Positions 43,664 to 56,135 of a DNA stretch of 64,000 nt are shown piece after piece; within the stretch, counting starts at the first letter, position 1; every line of letters starts with the position of its first letter. Source of the DNA: Polynucleobacter yangtzensis (GTDB taxonomy: Bacteria > Pseudomonadota > Gammaproteobacteria > Burkholderiales > Burkholderiaceae). Location of the stretch: positions 464,178 to 528,177 of the forward strand of contig NZ_LOJI01000001.1 of assembly GCF_001595965.1 (NCBI RefSeq), given 5' to 3'. Made by a program: the position numbers and the translations under genes. Below the pieces are notes generated by a model. The model worked only from the letters and a program-made list of their open reading frames with translations, was not told the DNA's origin and made no database searches.

Positions 43664-45985
43664 ATGAGCAAAGAAAACAATAAAGAACAACAAATTGCAG
43701 CCTTGAGAGAGGCGGCCCTTCAGTACCACGAGTTTCCTACTCCGGGCAAAATTGAAATTGCCCCGACAAAACAACTAACTAATCAGCGAGATCTAGCCCT
43801 AGCGTACACGCCTGGTGTTGCTGCTCCTTGCGAAGAAATTGTTAAAGATCCTGCGAATGCTTTTAAGTACACGGCACGTGGAAATTTAGTTGGTGTTATC
43901 ACAAACGGTACTGCCGTTTTAGGTTTGGGAAATATTGGACCATTGGCAAGTAAGCCGGTGATGGAAGGTAAAGCGGTTCTCTTTAAGAAATTTGCTGGCA
44001 TTGATGTTTTCGATATCGAAGTTAATGAAAACGATCCAGATAAGTTGGTAGAAATTATTGCGGCATTAGAGCCAACATTCGGTGGCATTAATTTAGAAGA
44101 TATTAAAGCGCCTGATTGTTTTGTGGTTGAGCGTAAGTTACAAGCGCGTATGAAGATTCCGGTCTTCCATGACGACCAGCACGGTACTGCTATTGTGGTT
44201 GCAGCCGCCATCCTCAATGGTTTGAAGGTGGTTGGCAAAAAAGTTGAAGAGGTAAAGCTGGTTACTTCTGGAGCGGGTGCTGCTGCATTAGCTTGTTTAG
44301 ATCTGTTGGTTGATCTTGGCATTCAGCGCAAAAATATTTGGGTAACAGACTTAGCTGGTGTTGCTTACAAAGGTCGTAAAGAGTTGATGGATCCAGAGAA
44401 GGAGCCATTCTGCCAAGACACAGATTTACGCACGCTCGATCAAGCAATTGAAGGCGCAGATATTTTCTTAGGCCTTTCTGCTGGTGGCGTTCTTAAGCAA
44501 GATATGGTGAAGAAGATGGCGCCCAAGCCATTGGTTTATGCATTGGCAAATCCAACCCCAGAAATCTTGCCTGAGGAAGTGAAAGCAGTTCGTCCAGACG
44601 CAGTGATGGCAACTGGCCGTACTGACTATCCTAACCAAGTCAATAACGTTTTGTGTTTCCCATTCATCTTCCGTGGCGCATTGGATGTGGGCGCAACCAC
44701 CATTACTCGTGGCATGGAAGTCGCAGCAGTCAAGGCTGTGGCGGAGTTGGCTCAAGCGGAGCAGAGTGAAGTAGTAGCGTCGGTTTACGGTATTGAAAAC
44801 CTTTCCTTTGGTCCGGAGTATTTAATTCCAAAGCCATTTGATCCGCGTTTGATTACTGTGATTGCTCCAGCCGTTGCTAAAGCTGCAATGGATGATGGCG
44901 TTGCTTCACGCCCGATTAAAGATTTCGATGCATACCGCAATCAGTTGCAGCAATTTGTGTACCACTCCGGTACTTTGATGAAGCCACTCTTTAGTATTGC
45001 TAAGCGCGTGCCTGCAAATCAAAAACGCATTGTGTTTGCTGAAGGTGAAGACGAGCGCGTATTGCGCGCAGTACAAATCATCATTGATGAGCATTTGGCT
45101 ACGCCAATTCTGATTGGTCGCCCAGCCGTAATAGAGCATCGCATTGTGAAGTTCGGTCTTCGTATGAAGGCGGGTGATGACTTTGAAGTTGTTAACCCAG
45201 AGAATGACCCGCGCTACCGTGACTTCTGGCAAACCTATCTCGGCCTTACAGAACGCAAGGGTGTGACCGAGTCGTTTGCTAAGTTAGAGATGCGCCGCCG
45301 TAATAGTTTGATCGGCTCCATCATGATTATCAAAGGCATGGCCGATGGCATGATTTGTGGAACTGTAGGTAATTCTGCAACTCATCTCAAGTATGTCGAT
45401 GAGGTAGTTGGTCGGGAAGCTGGCGCCAATGTTTACGGTGCAATGTCTGGTTTGATTTTGCCGGGCCGCCAAGTATTTTTGGTTGATACGCACATCAATA
45501 TCGATCCAACCGCTTGCGAATTAGCGGAGTTGACTTTGATGGCTGCAAGTGAAATGCGTAAGTTAGGTCTCGTACCTAAAGTGGCGCTGCTTTCACATTC
45601 CAACTTTGGTTCAAGTAATGCGCCATCTGCTATCAAAATGCGCGAAGTGTTGGCATTGATTCAGAAGGCGGATCCAACCTTAGAAGTGGATGGAGAAATG
45701 CATGGCGATAGCGCTTTGGATGAAACCATTCGTGCGGGCGCGGTAACGTCTTCCCCATTAAAAGGTGATGCCAACCTCTTAGTTTTGCCAAATATTGATG
45801 CAGCAAACATTTCTTACAACTTGCTAAAAACTGCAGCGGGTAACGGCATTGCAATTGGCCCATTGTTGTTGGGTGTTGCTAAGCCAATCCATATCCTGAC
45901 CCCAGCAGCAACTGTTCGCCGCATTGTGAATGTGACAACTTTGGCAGTTGTGGAGGCCGCAAGCAACGCAAGAGGCATTTCTTAA
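43664..45985 (+). CDS. maeB: NADP-dependent malic enzyme with C-terminal phosphotransacetylase-like domain
   Basis: A 773-residue hybrid. The N-terminal malic enzyme (about 1-420) has LALAYTPGVAAPCEEIV, FDDQHGTA-like FHDDQHGTAIVVAAA, the Rossmann loop LVTSGAGAAALACL and ALANPTPEILPEE. The C-terminal part (about 435-765, VPANQKRIVFAEGEDERVLRAVQ onward) is related to phosphotransacetylase and usually regulates the enzyme by acetyl-CoA. It converts malate to pyruvate and NADPH. An unusual inverted repeat lies just downstream. Confidence 0.97.
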   Translation: MSKENNKEQQIAALREAALQYHEFPTPGKIEIAPTKQLTNQRDLALAYTPGVAAPCEEIVKDPANAFKYTARGNLVGVITNGTAVLGLGNIGPLASKPVMEGKAVLFKKFAGIDVFDIEVNENDPDKLVEIIAALEPTFGGINLEDIKAPDCFVVERKLQARMKIPVFHDDQHGTAIVVAAAILNGLKVVGKKVEEVKLVTSGAGAAALACLDLLVDLGIQRKNIWVTDLAGVAYKGRKELMDPEKEPFCQDTDLRTLDQAIEGADIFLGLSAGGVLKQDMVKKMAPKPLVYALANPTPEILPEEVKAVRPDAVMATGRTDYPNQVNNVLCFPFIFRGALDVGATTITRGMEVAAVKAVAELAQAEQSEVVASVYGIENLSFGPEYLIPKPFDPRLITVIAPAVAKAAMDDGVASRPIKDFDAYRNQLQQFVYHSGTLMKPLFSIAKRVPANQKRIVFAEGEDERVLRAVQIIIDEHLATPILIGRPAVIEHRIVKFGLRMKAGDDFEVVNPENDPRYRDFWQTYLGLTERKGVTESFAKLEMRRRNSLIGSIMIIKGMADGMICGTVGNSATHLKYVDEVVGREAGANVYGAMSGLILPGRQVFLVDTHINIDPTACELAELTLMAASEMRKLGLVPKVALLSHSNFGSSNAPSAIKMREVLALIQKADPTLEVDGEMHGDSALDETIRAGAVTSSPLKGDANLLVLPNIDAANISYNLLKTAAGNGIAIGPLLLGVAKPIHILTPAATVRRIVNVTTLAVVEAASNARGIS

Positions 45986-45993
45986 GACCCTAT

Positions 45994-46025
45994 AATTATG
46001 TAAGTTAGTGATAACTTACATAATT
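45994..46025. repeat. 14-base perfect inverted repeat between maeB and the barstar-like gene
   Basis: AATTATGTAAGTTA and TAACTTACATAATT flank a GTGA loop. It starts 8 bases after the maeB stop and is AT-rich with no strong T-run, so it could be a weak terminator, an mRNA-stabilising hairpin or an operator for the next gene. Confidence 0.85.
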
Positions 46026-46112
46026 TATTTCTATATAAATCAGTGTGTTACATAAAATGCACTGTATTTGGGCTTGATTTGATGGCGTGTTACGGGTAAC
46101 CTAGCACCCATC

Positions 46113-46733
46113 ATGAATAATCGCTCTGAAAACAGCAATACAGCCAGCTTCGAAGAACATAGCCGCGCTGAAAGTTGGGATAGCAATGATCGACTTGAAA
46201 CTGAGTCATCCGCTGCCAATATTTATGCTGAAGGCGGTTTATCTCGTTTACAAACCTATGCAGCAAATCAAGTTTCGGGGAAAAAAGTGACAGCTTCTTG
46301 GCGTGCCGCTTTGGCCGTTCGCGATGCCGGACCGCCGGCAATGTTGCGCAGTGTGCGCCCTAATATCGTGCAATCGATTCGTGCTTTCCGCACTCCTGAC
46401 TTACAGGAAGCGGCTACAGAGTTAGGTCAACACTTCATTTATGCCAATTGCGCCAATGCAATGACTAAGGGTGAGGTTTTGGAATCTATTGCGATTGCTT
46501 ATACGTTTACTAAGCAGCAGGCAAAAAACTACGATCCTTTGTTGGATGCTTTGACTACTACGGTTGATAAGTCTGGCCCACAGCCAGGCTTTGTTGTAGT
46601 CCTTGAAGGCTTGCCTTGCACTCAGAAATTCGACAAAGAAGCGCGTGAAACTCTTTTGGATGTTTTCCGTGATGCAGTTGATTTCTGGGCTGAGCGCCGC
46701 ACTCCATACCGCGTCTTCTATTCTTTCGCTTAG
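46113..46733 (+). CDS. Barstar-family (barnase inhibitor-like) protein
   Basis: A 206-residue protein. The first 80 residues are polar, acidic and low in complexity. From about residue 85 (VQSIRAFRTPDLQEAATELGQHFIYANC) to the end it resembles barstar. The segment KNYDPLLDALTT at about 138-149 aligns with barstar ENLDALWDCLTG, keeping the two Asp (D141, D145) equivalent to the barnase-contacting D35 and D39. The end VFRDAVDFWAERRTPYRVFYSF is family-typical. No barnase-like RNase is visible nearby. A barstar-family gene next to maeB and rsmE is common in Burkholderiales, and its role is unknown. Confidence 0.8.
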   Translation: MNNRSENSNTASFEEHSRAESWDSNDRLETESSAANIYAEGGLSRLQTYAANQVSGKKVTASWRAALAVRDAGPPAMLRSVRPNIVQSIRAFRTPDLQEAATELGQHFIYANCANAMTKGEVLESIAIAYTFTKQQAKNYDPLLDALTTTVDKSGPQPGFVVVLEGLPCTQKFDKEARETLLDVFRDAVDFWAERRTPYRVFYSFA

Positions 46734-46757
46734 TAGCAAAAGTCTTGGAAGTTATAT

Positions 46758-46785
46758 AAATCGCCTCTACTTGAGGCGATTTTGC
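46758..46785. terminator. Hairpin terminator overlapping the 3' end of rsmE
   Basis: AAATCGCCTC (46758-46767) and GAGGCGATTT (46773-46782) flank TACTT. The right arm and loop include the last codons and the stop of rsmE on the minus strand. It separates the convergent barstar-like gene and rsmE and can serve both. Confidence 0.75.
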
Positions 46786-47528
46786 ATTTCAGGGTTCCAC
46801 ACGCTATGGACGGCTGTAATGGCCACTACACCAGCCGTTTCTGTTCTCAGTACGCGCTCACCCAAGGAAACCAATTGATAGCCCGCAGCCTCTGCCCGAG
46901 CTTCTTCTTCGGGAGAGTGACCACCCTCAGGACCAATCATTAGCACAACATCCTGAGGTTCATTCTCTATGAGTACTGAATACAAGCTTTTGGTGGCATC
47001 TGGACTTAACAGTAGCTTGAGAGCTGGTTTTGGAGTTGCCTTTAAATAGCCCTCAAAAGTTTGAATGGGCTCCAGGCTGGCCAAGACAGTGCGATCACAT
47101 TGTTCACAGGCTGCTTGAATAATGCCTTCCCAGTGAGCAAGCCGTTTTTGGGCGCGCTCAGCATCACTTGAACGAGTCAGTTTGAGAATAGAGCGCTCAC
47201 ATTGCATCGGGGCAATAATTTGGGCGCCAGTCTCAACCGCTTTTTCGACAATCCAGTCCATTTTGTCGCCGCCAGCTAGTCCCTGGGCCAGGGTAATGGC
47301 GTAAGGAGTCTCGCGATGGGTATCTTTGCAGATGTCAGTTAGCTGAACTTGACCTGTTTTTCCGCTCAAAGAGAGGAGCTCCCCCTTGGCAACCTGGCCT
47401 TTTCCATCAAATACTGGGAAGAATTCCCCGGTCTGAATGCGTCGAACACGCAAATGGTGGGCAACCTCGGGTGTGAGGGTCGTTGGCTTTTGGGATTCCC
47501 ATGGTCCGGGAAGATAAAATTGAGGCAT
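46767..47528 (-). CDS. rsmE: 16S rRNA (uracil-1498-N3)-methyltransferase
   Basis: A 253-residue SPOUT-type methyltransferase. It starts [35 protein letters not shown], has [35 protein letters not shown], and the AdoMet knot [40 protein letters not shown]. It methylates U1498 in the 30S decoding site. It diverges from tkt with 44 bases between. Confidence 0.96.
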   Translation of the reverse strand: MPQFYLPGPWESQKPTTLTPEVAHHLRVRRIQTGEFFPVFDGKGQVAKGELLSLSGKTGQVQLTDICKDTHRETPYAITLAQGLAGGDKMDWIVEKAVETGAQIIAPMQCERSILKLTRSSDAERAQKRLAHWEGIIQAACEQCDRTVLASLEPIQTFEGYLKATPKPALKLLLSPDATKSLYSVLIENEPQDVVLMIGPEGGHSPEEEARAEAAGYQLVSLGERVLRTETAGVVAITAVHSVWNPEMQNRLK

Positions 47529-47572
47529 TACTGAAATATAGCCAATTTATTTTCCTAGAGACCACTTTTACG

Positions 47573-49564
47573 ATGTCAAACCTTCAAATTCGCATGGCCA
47601 ATGCCATTCGCGCTTTATCCATGGATGCAGTTCAGCAGGCAAATTCAGGTCACCCTGGTATGCCGATGGGTATGGCAGATATAGCTGTAGGTCTTTGGAA
47701 CGAACATTTAAAACACAATCCAACCGATCCGCATTGGATTGATCGCGATCGTTTTGTTTTATCGAATGGTCACGGTTCCATGTTGTTGTATTCACTCTTG
47801 CATCTTTCTGGTTACGACTTACCAATTGAAGAGTTGAAAAATTTCCGTCAACTACATAGCAAGACTCCGGGGCATCCTGAATATGGAATTACTCCTGGAG
47901 TAGAAACAACTACCGGACCATTGGGCCAGGGAATTTCGAATGCGGTTGGTATGGCATTGGCAGAGAAATTGCTTGCTGAAGAATTTAATCGTCCTGGTCA
48001 CAACATTGTTGATCACTACACCTATGTATTTTTAGGTGACGGTTGTTTGATGGAAGGTATTAGCCATGAAGTTTGTTCTTTGGCTGGCACTCTCAAGCTG
48101 AATAAGTTAATTGCATTGTGGGATGACAACGGCATCTCTATCGATGGCAAAGTAGTTTCTTGGTTTAACGAAGATACGCCTAAGCGCTTTGAGGCTTACG
48201 GTTGGAATGTCATTCGATCTGTTGATGGACATGATGCGGAAGCAGTATCTGCGGCTATTGCTAAGGCTAAAAAGAGCGACAAACCAACACTCATTTGCTG
48301 CAAGACTGCCATTGGTCAAGGCTCACCAAATATGGCTGGCAGCGATAAAGTGCACGGCTCACCATTAGGTGCCGCTGAAATTGCAGCTACTCGCGTTGCT
48401 TTGAACTGGCCTTATGCTCCGTTTGAAATTCCGAAAGATATTTATGCGGCATGGGATTTTAAAAAGCGTGGTCAAGCAGCTGAGCATGAGTGGAATAAAG
48501 AATTTCAGAAATATAAAAATAAATTTCCAGAACTTGCTTCTGAATTACAGCGCCGCATGGAAGGTGAATTGTCAAAAGACTTTTCATCTACCTTAAATGC
48601 GTATTTAAAAACTTGCCAATCTAAAGCTGAGACCATTGCTACTCGTAAAGCAAGTCAAAATGCGATTGAAGCTTTGGCGCCAGCATTGCCAGAATTTATG
48701 GGCGGCTCTGCTGACTTAACAGGTTCTAACTTAACCAATTGGTCTACATGCAAACCTGTGCGTGGTGATCAGTGGGGTAACCACATTAATTACGGTGTGC
48801 GCGAATTTGGTATGAGCGCCATCATGAACGGTATCGCTCTGCATGGTGGCTATATTCCATTTGGTGGCACCTTCTTAACCTTCTCTGATTACAGCCGCAA
48901 TGCCTTGCGTATGGCTGCGTTGATGAAGCTGCGCAGTATTTTTGTCTTTACACATGACTCGATCGGTTTGGGCGAAGACGGCCCAACTCATCAGTCTGTA
49001 GAGCATGTTGCCAGCTTGCGCCTCATTCCAAATCTGATGGTTTGGCGTCCTTGTGACACCACTGAGAGTGCCGTAGCCTGGGGCTCAGCTATTGAGCGCA
49101 AGCATGGCCCTAGCGCCTTGATCTTTAGTCGTCAGAATTGTCCATTTGTATCTCGTACTCCTGCGCAAATCAAAGAGATTGCTCGCGGTGGTTATGTATT
49201 GCGTGATCCATCTGGCAAGATTGATGCAGTGATTATGGCTACTGGCTCTGAAATTGCACTCGCTTTACAAACAGCACAGCAATTAGAAAAAGAGGGCTTA
49301 GGCATTCGCGTTGTTTCGATACCTTCAACCACCGTCTTTGATCAACAAGGCACTGCATATAAAGCAAAAGTATTGCCGGCCAATATTCCACGCATTGCAG
49401 TTGAAGCAGGCGTAAGTGATTTCTGGTGGAAGTATGGATGTGCAGCAGTGCATGGTGTTGATACCTTTGGTGAATCAGCACCTGCGCCGCAACTTTATGA
49501 GTACTTTGGTCTGACAGCTGATCAGATTGCAAAGACGGTTAAACAATGCATCGCAAAGAAGTAA
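47573..49564 (+). CDS. tkt: Transketolase
   Basis: A 663-residue TPP enzyme, starting at the ATG at 47573 ([38 protein letters not shown]). The track's start 90 bases upstream lies inside rsmE and is unlikely. Motifs are [32 protein letters not shown] for TPP/Mg, and [19 protein letters not shown]. It transfers two-carbon units in the pentose phosphate pathway. Followed by gapA after 41 bases, a carbon-metabolism pair. Confidence 0.97.
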   Translation: MSNLQIRMANAIRALSMDAVQQANSGHPGMPMGMADIAVGLWNEHLKHNPTDPHWIDRDRFVLSNGHGSMLLYSLLHLSGYDLPIEELKNFRQLHSKTPGHPEYGITPGVETTTGPLGQGISNAVGMALAEKLLAEEFNRPGHNIVDHYTYVFLGDGCLMEGISHEVCSLAGTLKLNKLIALWDDNGISIDGKVVSWFNEDTPKRFEAYGWNVIRSVDGHDAEAVSAAIAKAKKSDKPTLICCKTAIGQGSPNMAGSDKVHGSPLGAAEIAATRVALNWPYAPFEIPKDIYAAWDFKKRGQAAEHEWNKEFQKYKNKFPELASELQRRMEGELSKDFSSTLNAYLKTCQSKAETIATRKASQNAIEALAPALPEFMGGSADLTGSNLTNWSTCKPVRGDQWGNHINYGVREFGMSAIMNGIALHGGYIPFGGTFLTFSDYSRNALRMAALMKLRSIFVFTHDSIGLGEDGPTHQSVEHVASLRLIPNLMVWRPCDTTESAVAWGSAIERKHGPSALIFSRQNCPFVSRTPAQIKEIARGGYVLRDPSGKIDAVIMATGSEIALALQTAQQLEKEGLGIRVVSIPSTTVFDQQGTAYKAKVLPANIPRIAVEAGVSDFWWKYGCAAVHGVDTFGESAPAPQLYEYFGLTADQIAKTVKQCIAKK

Positions 49565-49605
49565 TTTAAATACGAAATATATTCAATATTAGTAAGGGGA
49601 AATAA

Positions 49606-50634
49606 ATGACAATTCGTGTCGCAATTAATGGTTATGGGCGTATCGGCCGCATGGTATTGCGTGCCCTATATGAAGATCAAGTAAACGGCAAACCACGCCG
49701 TGATATCAAGATTGTTGCGATTAATGCGATGGGCGATATTGCCATTAATGCTCACTTGACTCAATACGATTCAGCGCACGGCCGCTTCCCCGCTGAGGTC
49801 TCGGTAGATGGTGATTGCATGGTGGTAAATGGCGATCGCATCAAGATGTTCTGTACGCGTAATCCTGCAGAAACTCCTTGGGGTGAATTGGGTGTGGATT
49901 TGGTTTTAGAGTGCACAGGTAAGTTCACTTCTAAAGAAAAAGCGATGATTCATATTGAGCAGGGCGCGAAGAAAGTATTGATTTCTGCTCCTGGTGAAAA
50001 AGATGTGGATGCAACGATTGTGTATGGCGTGAACCAAAACGTACTTAAGCCAAGCGATGTAGTTGTATCCAATGCTAGCTGCACAACAAACTGTTTGGCT
50101 CCACTGGTGAAGCCACTTTTAGAAAAGATTGGCATTGAATCTGGCTTGATGACAACGATTCATGCATTTACAAATGATCAAGTGTTGACTGATGTGTATC
50201 ACAAGGATATGCGTCGTGCGCGCTCTGCTGTAACAAGCATGATCCCAACCAAGACTGGTGCTGCTAAGGCGGTAGGATTGGTTCTGCCAGCATTAGCAGG
50301 TCGCTTTGATGGTTTTGCAATGCGTGTGCCAGTGATTAACGTTTCAGTAGTTGACCTTACGTTTGCTGCAAGTCGCGCTACTAGCGTGGATGAAGTAAAT
50401 TCCATTCTCAAGGCTGCTAGCGAAGGCGAGCTCAAAGGTATTTTGGGCTTCAACACCTTGCCATTGGTTTCAATCGACTTTAACCATGATCCACGTCCAA
50501 GTATTTACGACGCTTCCCAAACTCGCGTTTCTGCAGATGGTAAGTTGGTTAAGGTATTGGCTTGGTATGACAACGAGTGGGGTTATTCAGTCCAAATGCT
50601 CAATGCCGCAGAAGCATTAATGGCTGTAAAGTAA
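49606..50634 (+). CDS. gapA: Glyceraldehyde-3-phosphate dehydrogenase (type I)
   Basis: A 342-residue protein starting [23 protein letters not shown] with the NAD fold, the catalytic Cys in [13 protein letters not shown], and [23 protein letters not shown]. The end [18 protein letters not shown] is standard. It works in glycolysis or gluconeogenesis. A GGGG ribosome site lies before the ATG, and a strong terminator follows. The symbol gap is also used. Confidence 0.97.
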   Translation: MTIRVAINGYGRIGRMVLRALYEDQVNGKPRRDIKIVAINAMGDIAINAHLTQYDSAHGRFPAEVSVDGDCMVVNGDRIKMFCTRNPAETPWGELGVDLVLECTGKFTSKEKAMIHIEQGAKKVLISAPGEKDVDATIVYGVNQNVLKPSDVVVSNASCTTNCLAPLVKPLLEKIGIESGLMTTIHAFTNDQVLTDVYHKDMRRARSAVTSMIPTKTGAAKAVGLVLPALAGRFDGFAMRVPVINVSVVDLTFAASRATSVDEVNSILKAASEGELKGILGFNTLPLVSIDFNHDPRPSIYDASQTRVSADGKLVKVLAWYDNEWGYSVQMLNAAEALMAVK

Positions 50635-50714
50635 GGAAAAATAAATAAGATTAGCTAACAGTAGCTAAAAGTTGTTAAAAAACGCTTAAATCTTCTTTTT
50701 AAGCTTAATTATGT

Positions 50715-50743
50715 AAAAAAGACCTCATTTTGAGGTCTTTTTT
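50715..50743. terminator. Bidirectional Rho-independent terminator between gapA and fur
   Basis: AAAAAAGACCTCA and TGAGGTCTTTTTT pair around TTT. A-run and T-run on the two sides allow termination from both gapA (+) and fur (-). Confidence 0.92.
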
Positions 50744-50767
50744 GTTTCTAAGTAGCTTAAAAACAGC

Positions 50768-51220
50768 CTATTTTGCTTGTTTATTGCGGCAATTTTTCTT
50801 CTGGCATTGGCCATACATGGCTAAAGAATGCTCTTGGAGCTTAAATCCGAGGTTTTTAGCGATATCACGCTGCCTTTTTTCAATGGCTTCGTCTACGAAT
50901 TCCTCAACATGGCCGCAATCAATGCAGACCAAATGGTCATGGTGCTGCCCCTCATTGAGCTCATAGATAGCCCTGCTATCACCCTTGCTGGACTCAAAAT
51001 GGCTGCGTAGGAGCAGGCCGGCTTGTTCAAATTGGGTAAGAACCCGATAAACGGTGGCTAAACCGATCTCTTTATCCTCTTTGGCTAAAGCCATAAAAAC
51101 GTCTTCAGCGCTAAAGTGCGTGCCGCCGTTTTGATGGAAAAAATCCAGAATTTTCATCCGTGGTCCGGTCGCCTTCAGGCCAATATCACGTAAATTTTCA
51201 GGGGTAGGGATTTGGGTCAT
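50768..51220 (-). CDS. fur: Ferric uptake regulator Fur
   Basis: A 150-residue repressor starting at the ATG at 51218-51220 (MTQIPTPENLRDIGLKATGPRMKILDFF). The track's 167-residue start is less likely. The DNA-binding winged helix (SAEDVFMALAKEDKEIGLATVYRVLTQFEQAGLLLRSHF) is followed by metal sites HHDHLVCIDCGHVEEF, and a Cys-rich end CQKKNC. It represses iron uptake genes when loaded with Fe2+. It diverges from bamE in the classic fur-bamE pairing. Confidence 0.96.
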   Translation of the reverse strand: MTQIPTPENLRDIGLKATGPRMKILDFFHQNGGTHFSAEDVFMALAKEDKEIGLATVYRVLTQFEQAGLLLRSHFESSKGDSRAIYELNEGQHHDHLVCIDCGHVEEFVDEAIEKRQRDIAKNLGFKLQEHSLAMYGQCQKKNCRNKQAK

Positions 51221-51269
51221 ATATATGGCATTGGGAGCTAAAATCAATGTCTTAATGATACGGCCAGCC

Positions 51270-51989
51270 ATGCAAAATTGCCTTGAACTTTTTATCCACT
51301 TTTTGAACCCAGTTTTAAAGGGTGCTTATTCCCCTGTTCGACTGGGAGTTGTGGCTCTCACCCTATTTGGGCTCATGGGAGTGGTTGGCTGCACTTCCGC
51401 AGTTGATGATACGCAACGCGCTTGGGTTAACAAAATTTTTAGACCTTATGTTCCCGATGTCGTGCAAGGCAACTTTATTTCTAGTGAGCAATATGCAAAG
51501 CTGCAACTTGGCATGAGTCGCGAGCAGGTACGTCAAATTTTAGGCACACCATTGTTGGCGAGTTACTTCCATGCTAATCGCTGGGATTACATTTTTGAAT
51601 TTAAGCGCTCTGGGCAACCTATTGGCAAAGAGCGTCATGTCACCGTATTTTTTGATGGCGACAAAGTGGTGAAGTTTGAAGGTGACGCATTGCCTACTGA
51701 GGTCGAGTTGGTTGCGGAGATTGATAACTACGCCAAAACAAAACGCTCTTTCTGGGATGTTGTTACTGGATCTAATAAGCCCCCAGTTACCCCACCATTG
51801 CAGAGTCCGGAATTATTGGTTCCAAGCAAGACGGATAACTTGGCTGCCGGTGCAGCTATTCCTCCTGCACCAAGCAGTAGTTCATTCTGGGACTTCTTTG
51901 GCTCTTCAAAGAATGACCCAGCTGCACAGGCTCCGCAGTTGGGGCCTGGCACTTTAAATGATGTGCCAAAGGCAGCAGATTCTAAATAA
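51270..51989 (+). CDS. bamE: Outer membrane protein assembly factor BamE (SmpA/OmlA)
   Basis: A lipoprotein of about 239 residues if it starts at the ATG at 51270. The signal peptide ends at a lipobox near LMGVVGC. The BamE core follows: YVPDVVQGNFISSEQYAKLQLGMSREQVRQILGTPLLASYFHANRWDYIFEFKRSG, then HVTVFFDGDKVVKFEGDALPTE. The C-terminal 75 residues are Pro/Ala/Ser-rich and longer than in E. coli (113 residues). It helps the BAM complex insert beta-barrels. The precise start is uncertain; upstream ATG codons are possible. Confidence 0.92.
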   Translation: MQNCLELFIHFLNPVLKGAYSPVRLGVVALTLFGLMGVVGCTSAVDDTQRAWVNKIFRPYVPDVVQGNFISSEQYAKLQLGMSREQVRQILGTPLLASYFHANRWDYIFEFKRSGQPIGKERHVTVFFDGDKVVKFEGDALPTEVELVAEIDNYAKTKRSFWDVVTGSNKPPVTPPLQSPELLVPSKTDNLAAGAAIPPAPSSSSFWDFFGSSKNDPAAQAPQLGPGTLNDVPKAADSK

Positions 51990-52058
51990 TAGAAATCAAT
52001 TTTGTACTGATGCCAAGATTACCTTTTTGGCTCACTTGAATAAGAAGCGAAGAAACAC

Positions 52059-52862
52059 ATGATGAAGATTGCAATTGCAGGCGCGACGGGTCGTATGGGT
52101 AAGATGTTGATTGAGGCTGTCCTCAACATAACAGATGCGCATTTGGTTGGTGCACTTGAACATACCTCATGCCCACAACTGGGCGAAGATGCTGGCGCAT
52201 TCTTGGGCAAAAAGACAGGTGTGCTGATTTCTGCTGATGTGGCTCAGGTATTGGCTGATGCGCAGTTCTTGATCGACTTCACTAGACCGGAAGGCACCAT
52301 GGCCCATTTAGCCGTTGCCGAAAAGACCGGCACCAAAATGATTATTGGTACTACTGGCCTAACTGCCGATCAAATTGCAAGCTTGAAAAAAGCCTCGTCA
52401 AAATTAGCAATTGTGTTTGCACCAAATATGAGTGTGGGCGTTAATGCCACTTTTAAGCTCCTCGAGATCGCAGCCAAGATGCTTAATCAGGGTTATGACA
52501 TTGAAATTATTGAAGCTCATCATAAGCATAAAGTAGATGCCCCTTCTGGCACGGCGCTCAAAATGGGTGAAGTGATCGCGGATGCATTGGGCGAGAAATT
52601 AGATGACGTTGCAGTCTATGCGCGTGAAGGCCATACCGGCGAACGTAAGGAAGGTTCGATTGGTTTTGCGACTATTCGCGGTGGCGATATCGTAGGTGAC
52701 CATACTGTGTTATTTGCTGGTGATGGTGAGCGTATTGAAATTAGTCACAAGTCTTCAAGCCGTCAGTCTTACGCGCAAGGATCATTACGCGCTGCCCGTT
52801 TCTTGCAAGACCAAAGCAATGGTTTGTTTGATATGCAAGATGTTCTAGGCTTGCGCAAATAA
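52059..52862 (+). CDS. dapB: 4-hydroxy-tetrahydrodipicolinate reductase
   Basis: A 267-residue enzyme with [21 protein letters not shown] (NAD(P) loop), the central [17 protein letters not shown] and [23 protein letters not shown] (catalytic His/Lys). It acts in the lysine and diaminopimelate pathway, feeding peptidoglycan. It lies between bamE and leuS. Confidence 0.97.
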   Translation: MMKIAIAGATGRMGKMLIEAVLNITDAHLVGALEHTSCPQLGEDAGAFLGKKTGVLISADVAQVLADAQFLIDFTRPEGTMAHLAVAEKTGTKMIIGTTGLTADQIASLKKASSKLAIVFAPNMSVGVNATFKLLEIAAKMLNQGYDIEIIEAHHKHKVDAPSGTALKMGEVIADALGEKLDDVAVYAREGHTGERKEGSIGFATIRGGDIVGDHTVLFAGDGERIEISHKSSSRQSYAQGSLRAARFLQDQSNGLFDMQDVLGLRK

Positions 52863-55577
<2,715 letters not shown>

Positions 55578-55592
55578 ATAGAAGATAAAGAC

Positions 55593-56120
55593 ATGAGCGT
55601 AAACTCTCTGCGCCGCACAATGCTAGGTTTGATTGCTGCCGCCCCCTTGAGCGGGCTGATTGCTTGTGGCTATCGTTTGCGCGGCATGGTAGATTTACCT
55701 TTCAAGGTCATTGCCATTACTGGAAACCCTTCGCCACCATTGCGGGCAGATTTGCAGACTGCGATTTTGACGGGGACTGATGCCAAGGTTGCCCTCAATC
55801 CCAAGGATGCAGACCTTATCTTAGAAATTACCAACGATGTGAATGGGCGTGAGATCTTGGCATATAACTCCAATGGTCAAGTGTCAGCATATCGCCTCAA
55901 TATTCGTGTTGGCTTTAGAGCATTTGATATGGCAGGTGCTGAAGTAGTTCCAGAGGCAGAGATTTATATGACTCGGGATATGGACTTTAGTGTTTCAACA
56001 GTCTTGGCAACCGATGTTCAAATTCAGCAATTTTTGTCGCTCATGCGTCGAGATTTGGCAATTCAGATTTTGCGACGCGTGGCTGCCGCTGCTAAATCAC
56101 CGAGAGCAAGAGCGTTTTAA
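55593..56120 (+). CDS. lptE: LPS-assembly lipoprotein LptE
   Basis: A 175-residue lipoprotein with a signal peptide ending LSGLIACGYRLRG, so the lipid-anchored Cys is followed by the GY.LRG characteristic of LptE. It supports LptD in placing LPS on the outer membrane surface. It follows leuS by 15 bases and precedes holA by 15, the conserved leuS-lptE-holA order. Confidence 0.93.
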   Translation: MSVNSLRRTMLGLIAAAPLSGLIACGYRLRGMVDLPFKVIAITGNPSPPLRADLQTAILTGTDAKVALNPKDADLILEITNDVNGREILAYNSNGQVSAYRLNIRVGFRAFDMAGAEVVPEAEIYMTRDMDFSVSTVLATDVQIQQFLSLMRRDLAIQILRRVAAAAKSPRARAF

Positions 56121-56135
56121 TCAGACGTAGCGCGC

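Noticed and set aside
47483-47572. Extended N-terminus of tkt in the ORF track
   Set aside because: It overlaps rsmE on the other strand, and the true family start is [21 protein letters not shown].
51221-51269. Possible Fur box in the fur-bamE gap
   Set aside because: Only a weak TAATGAT-like match is visible, and a -10-like TATATA sits too close to the fur ATG to be a promoter.
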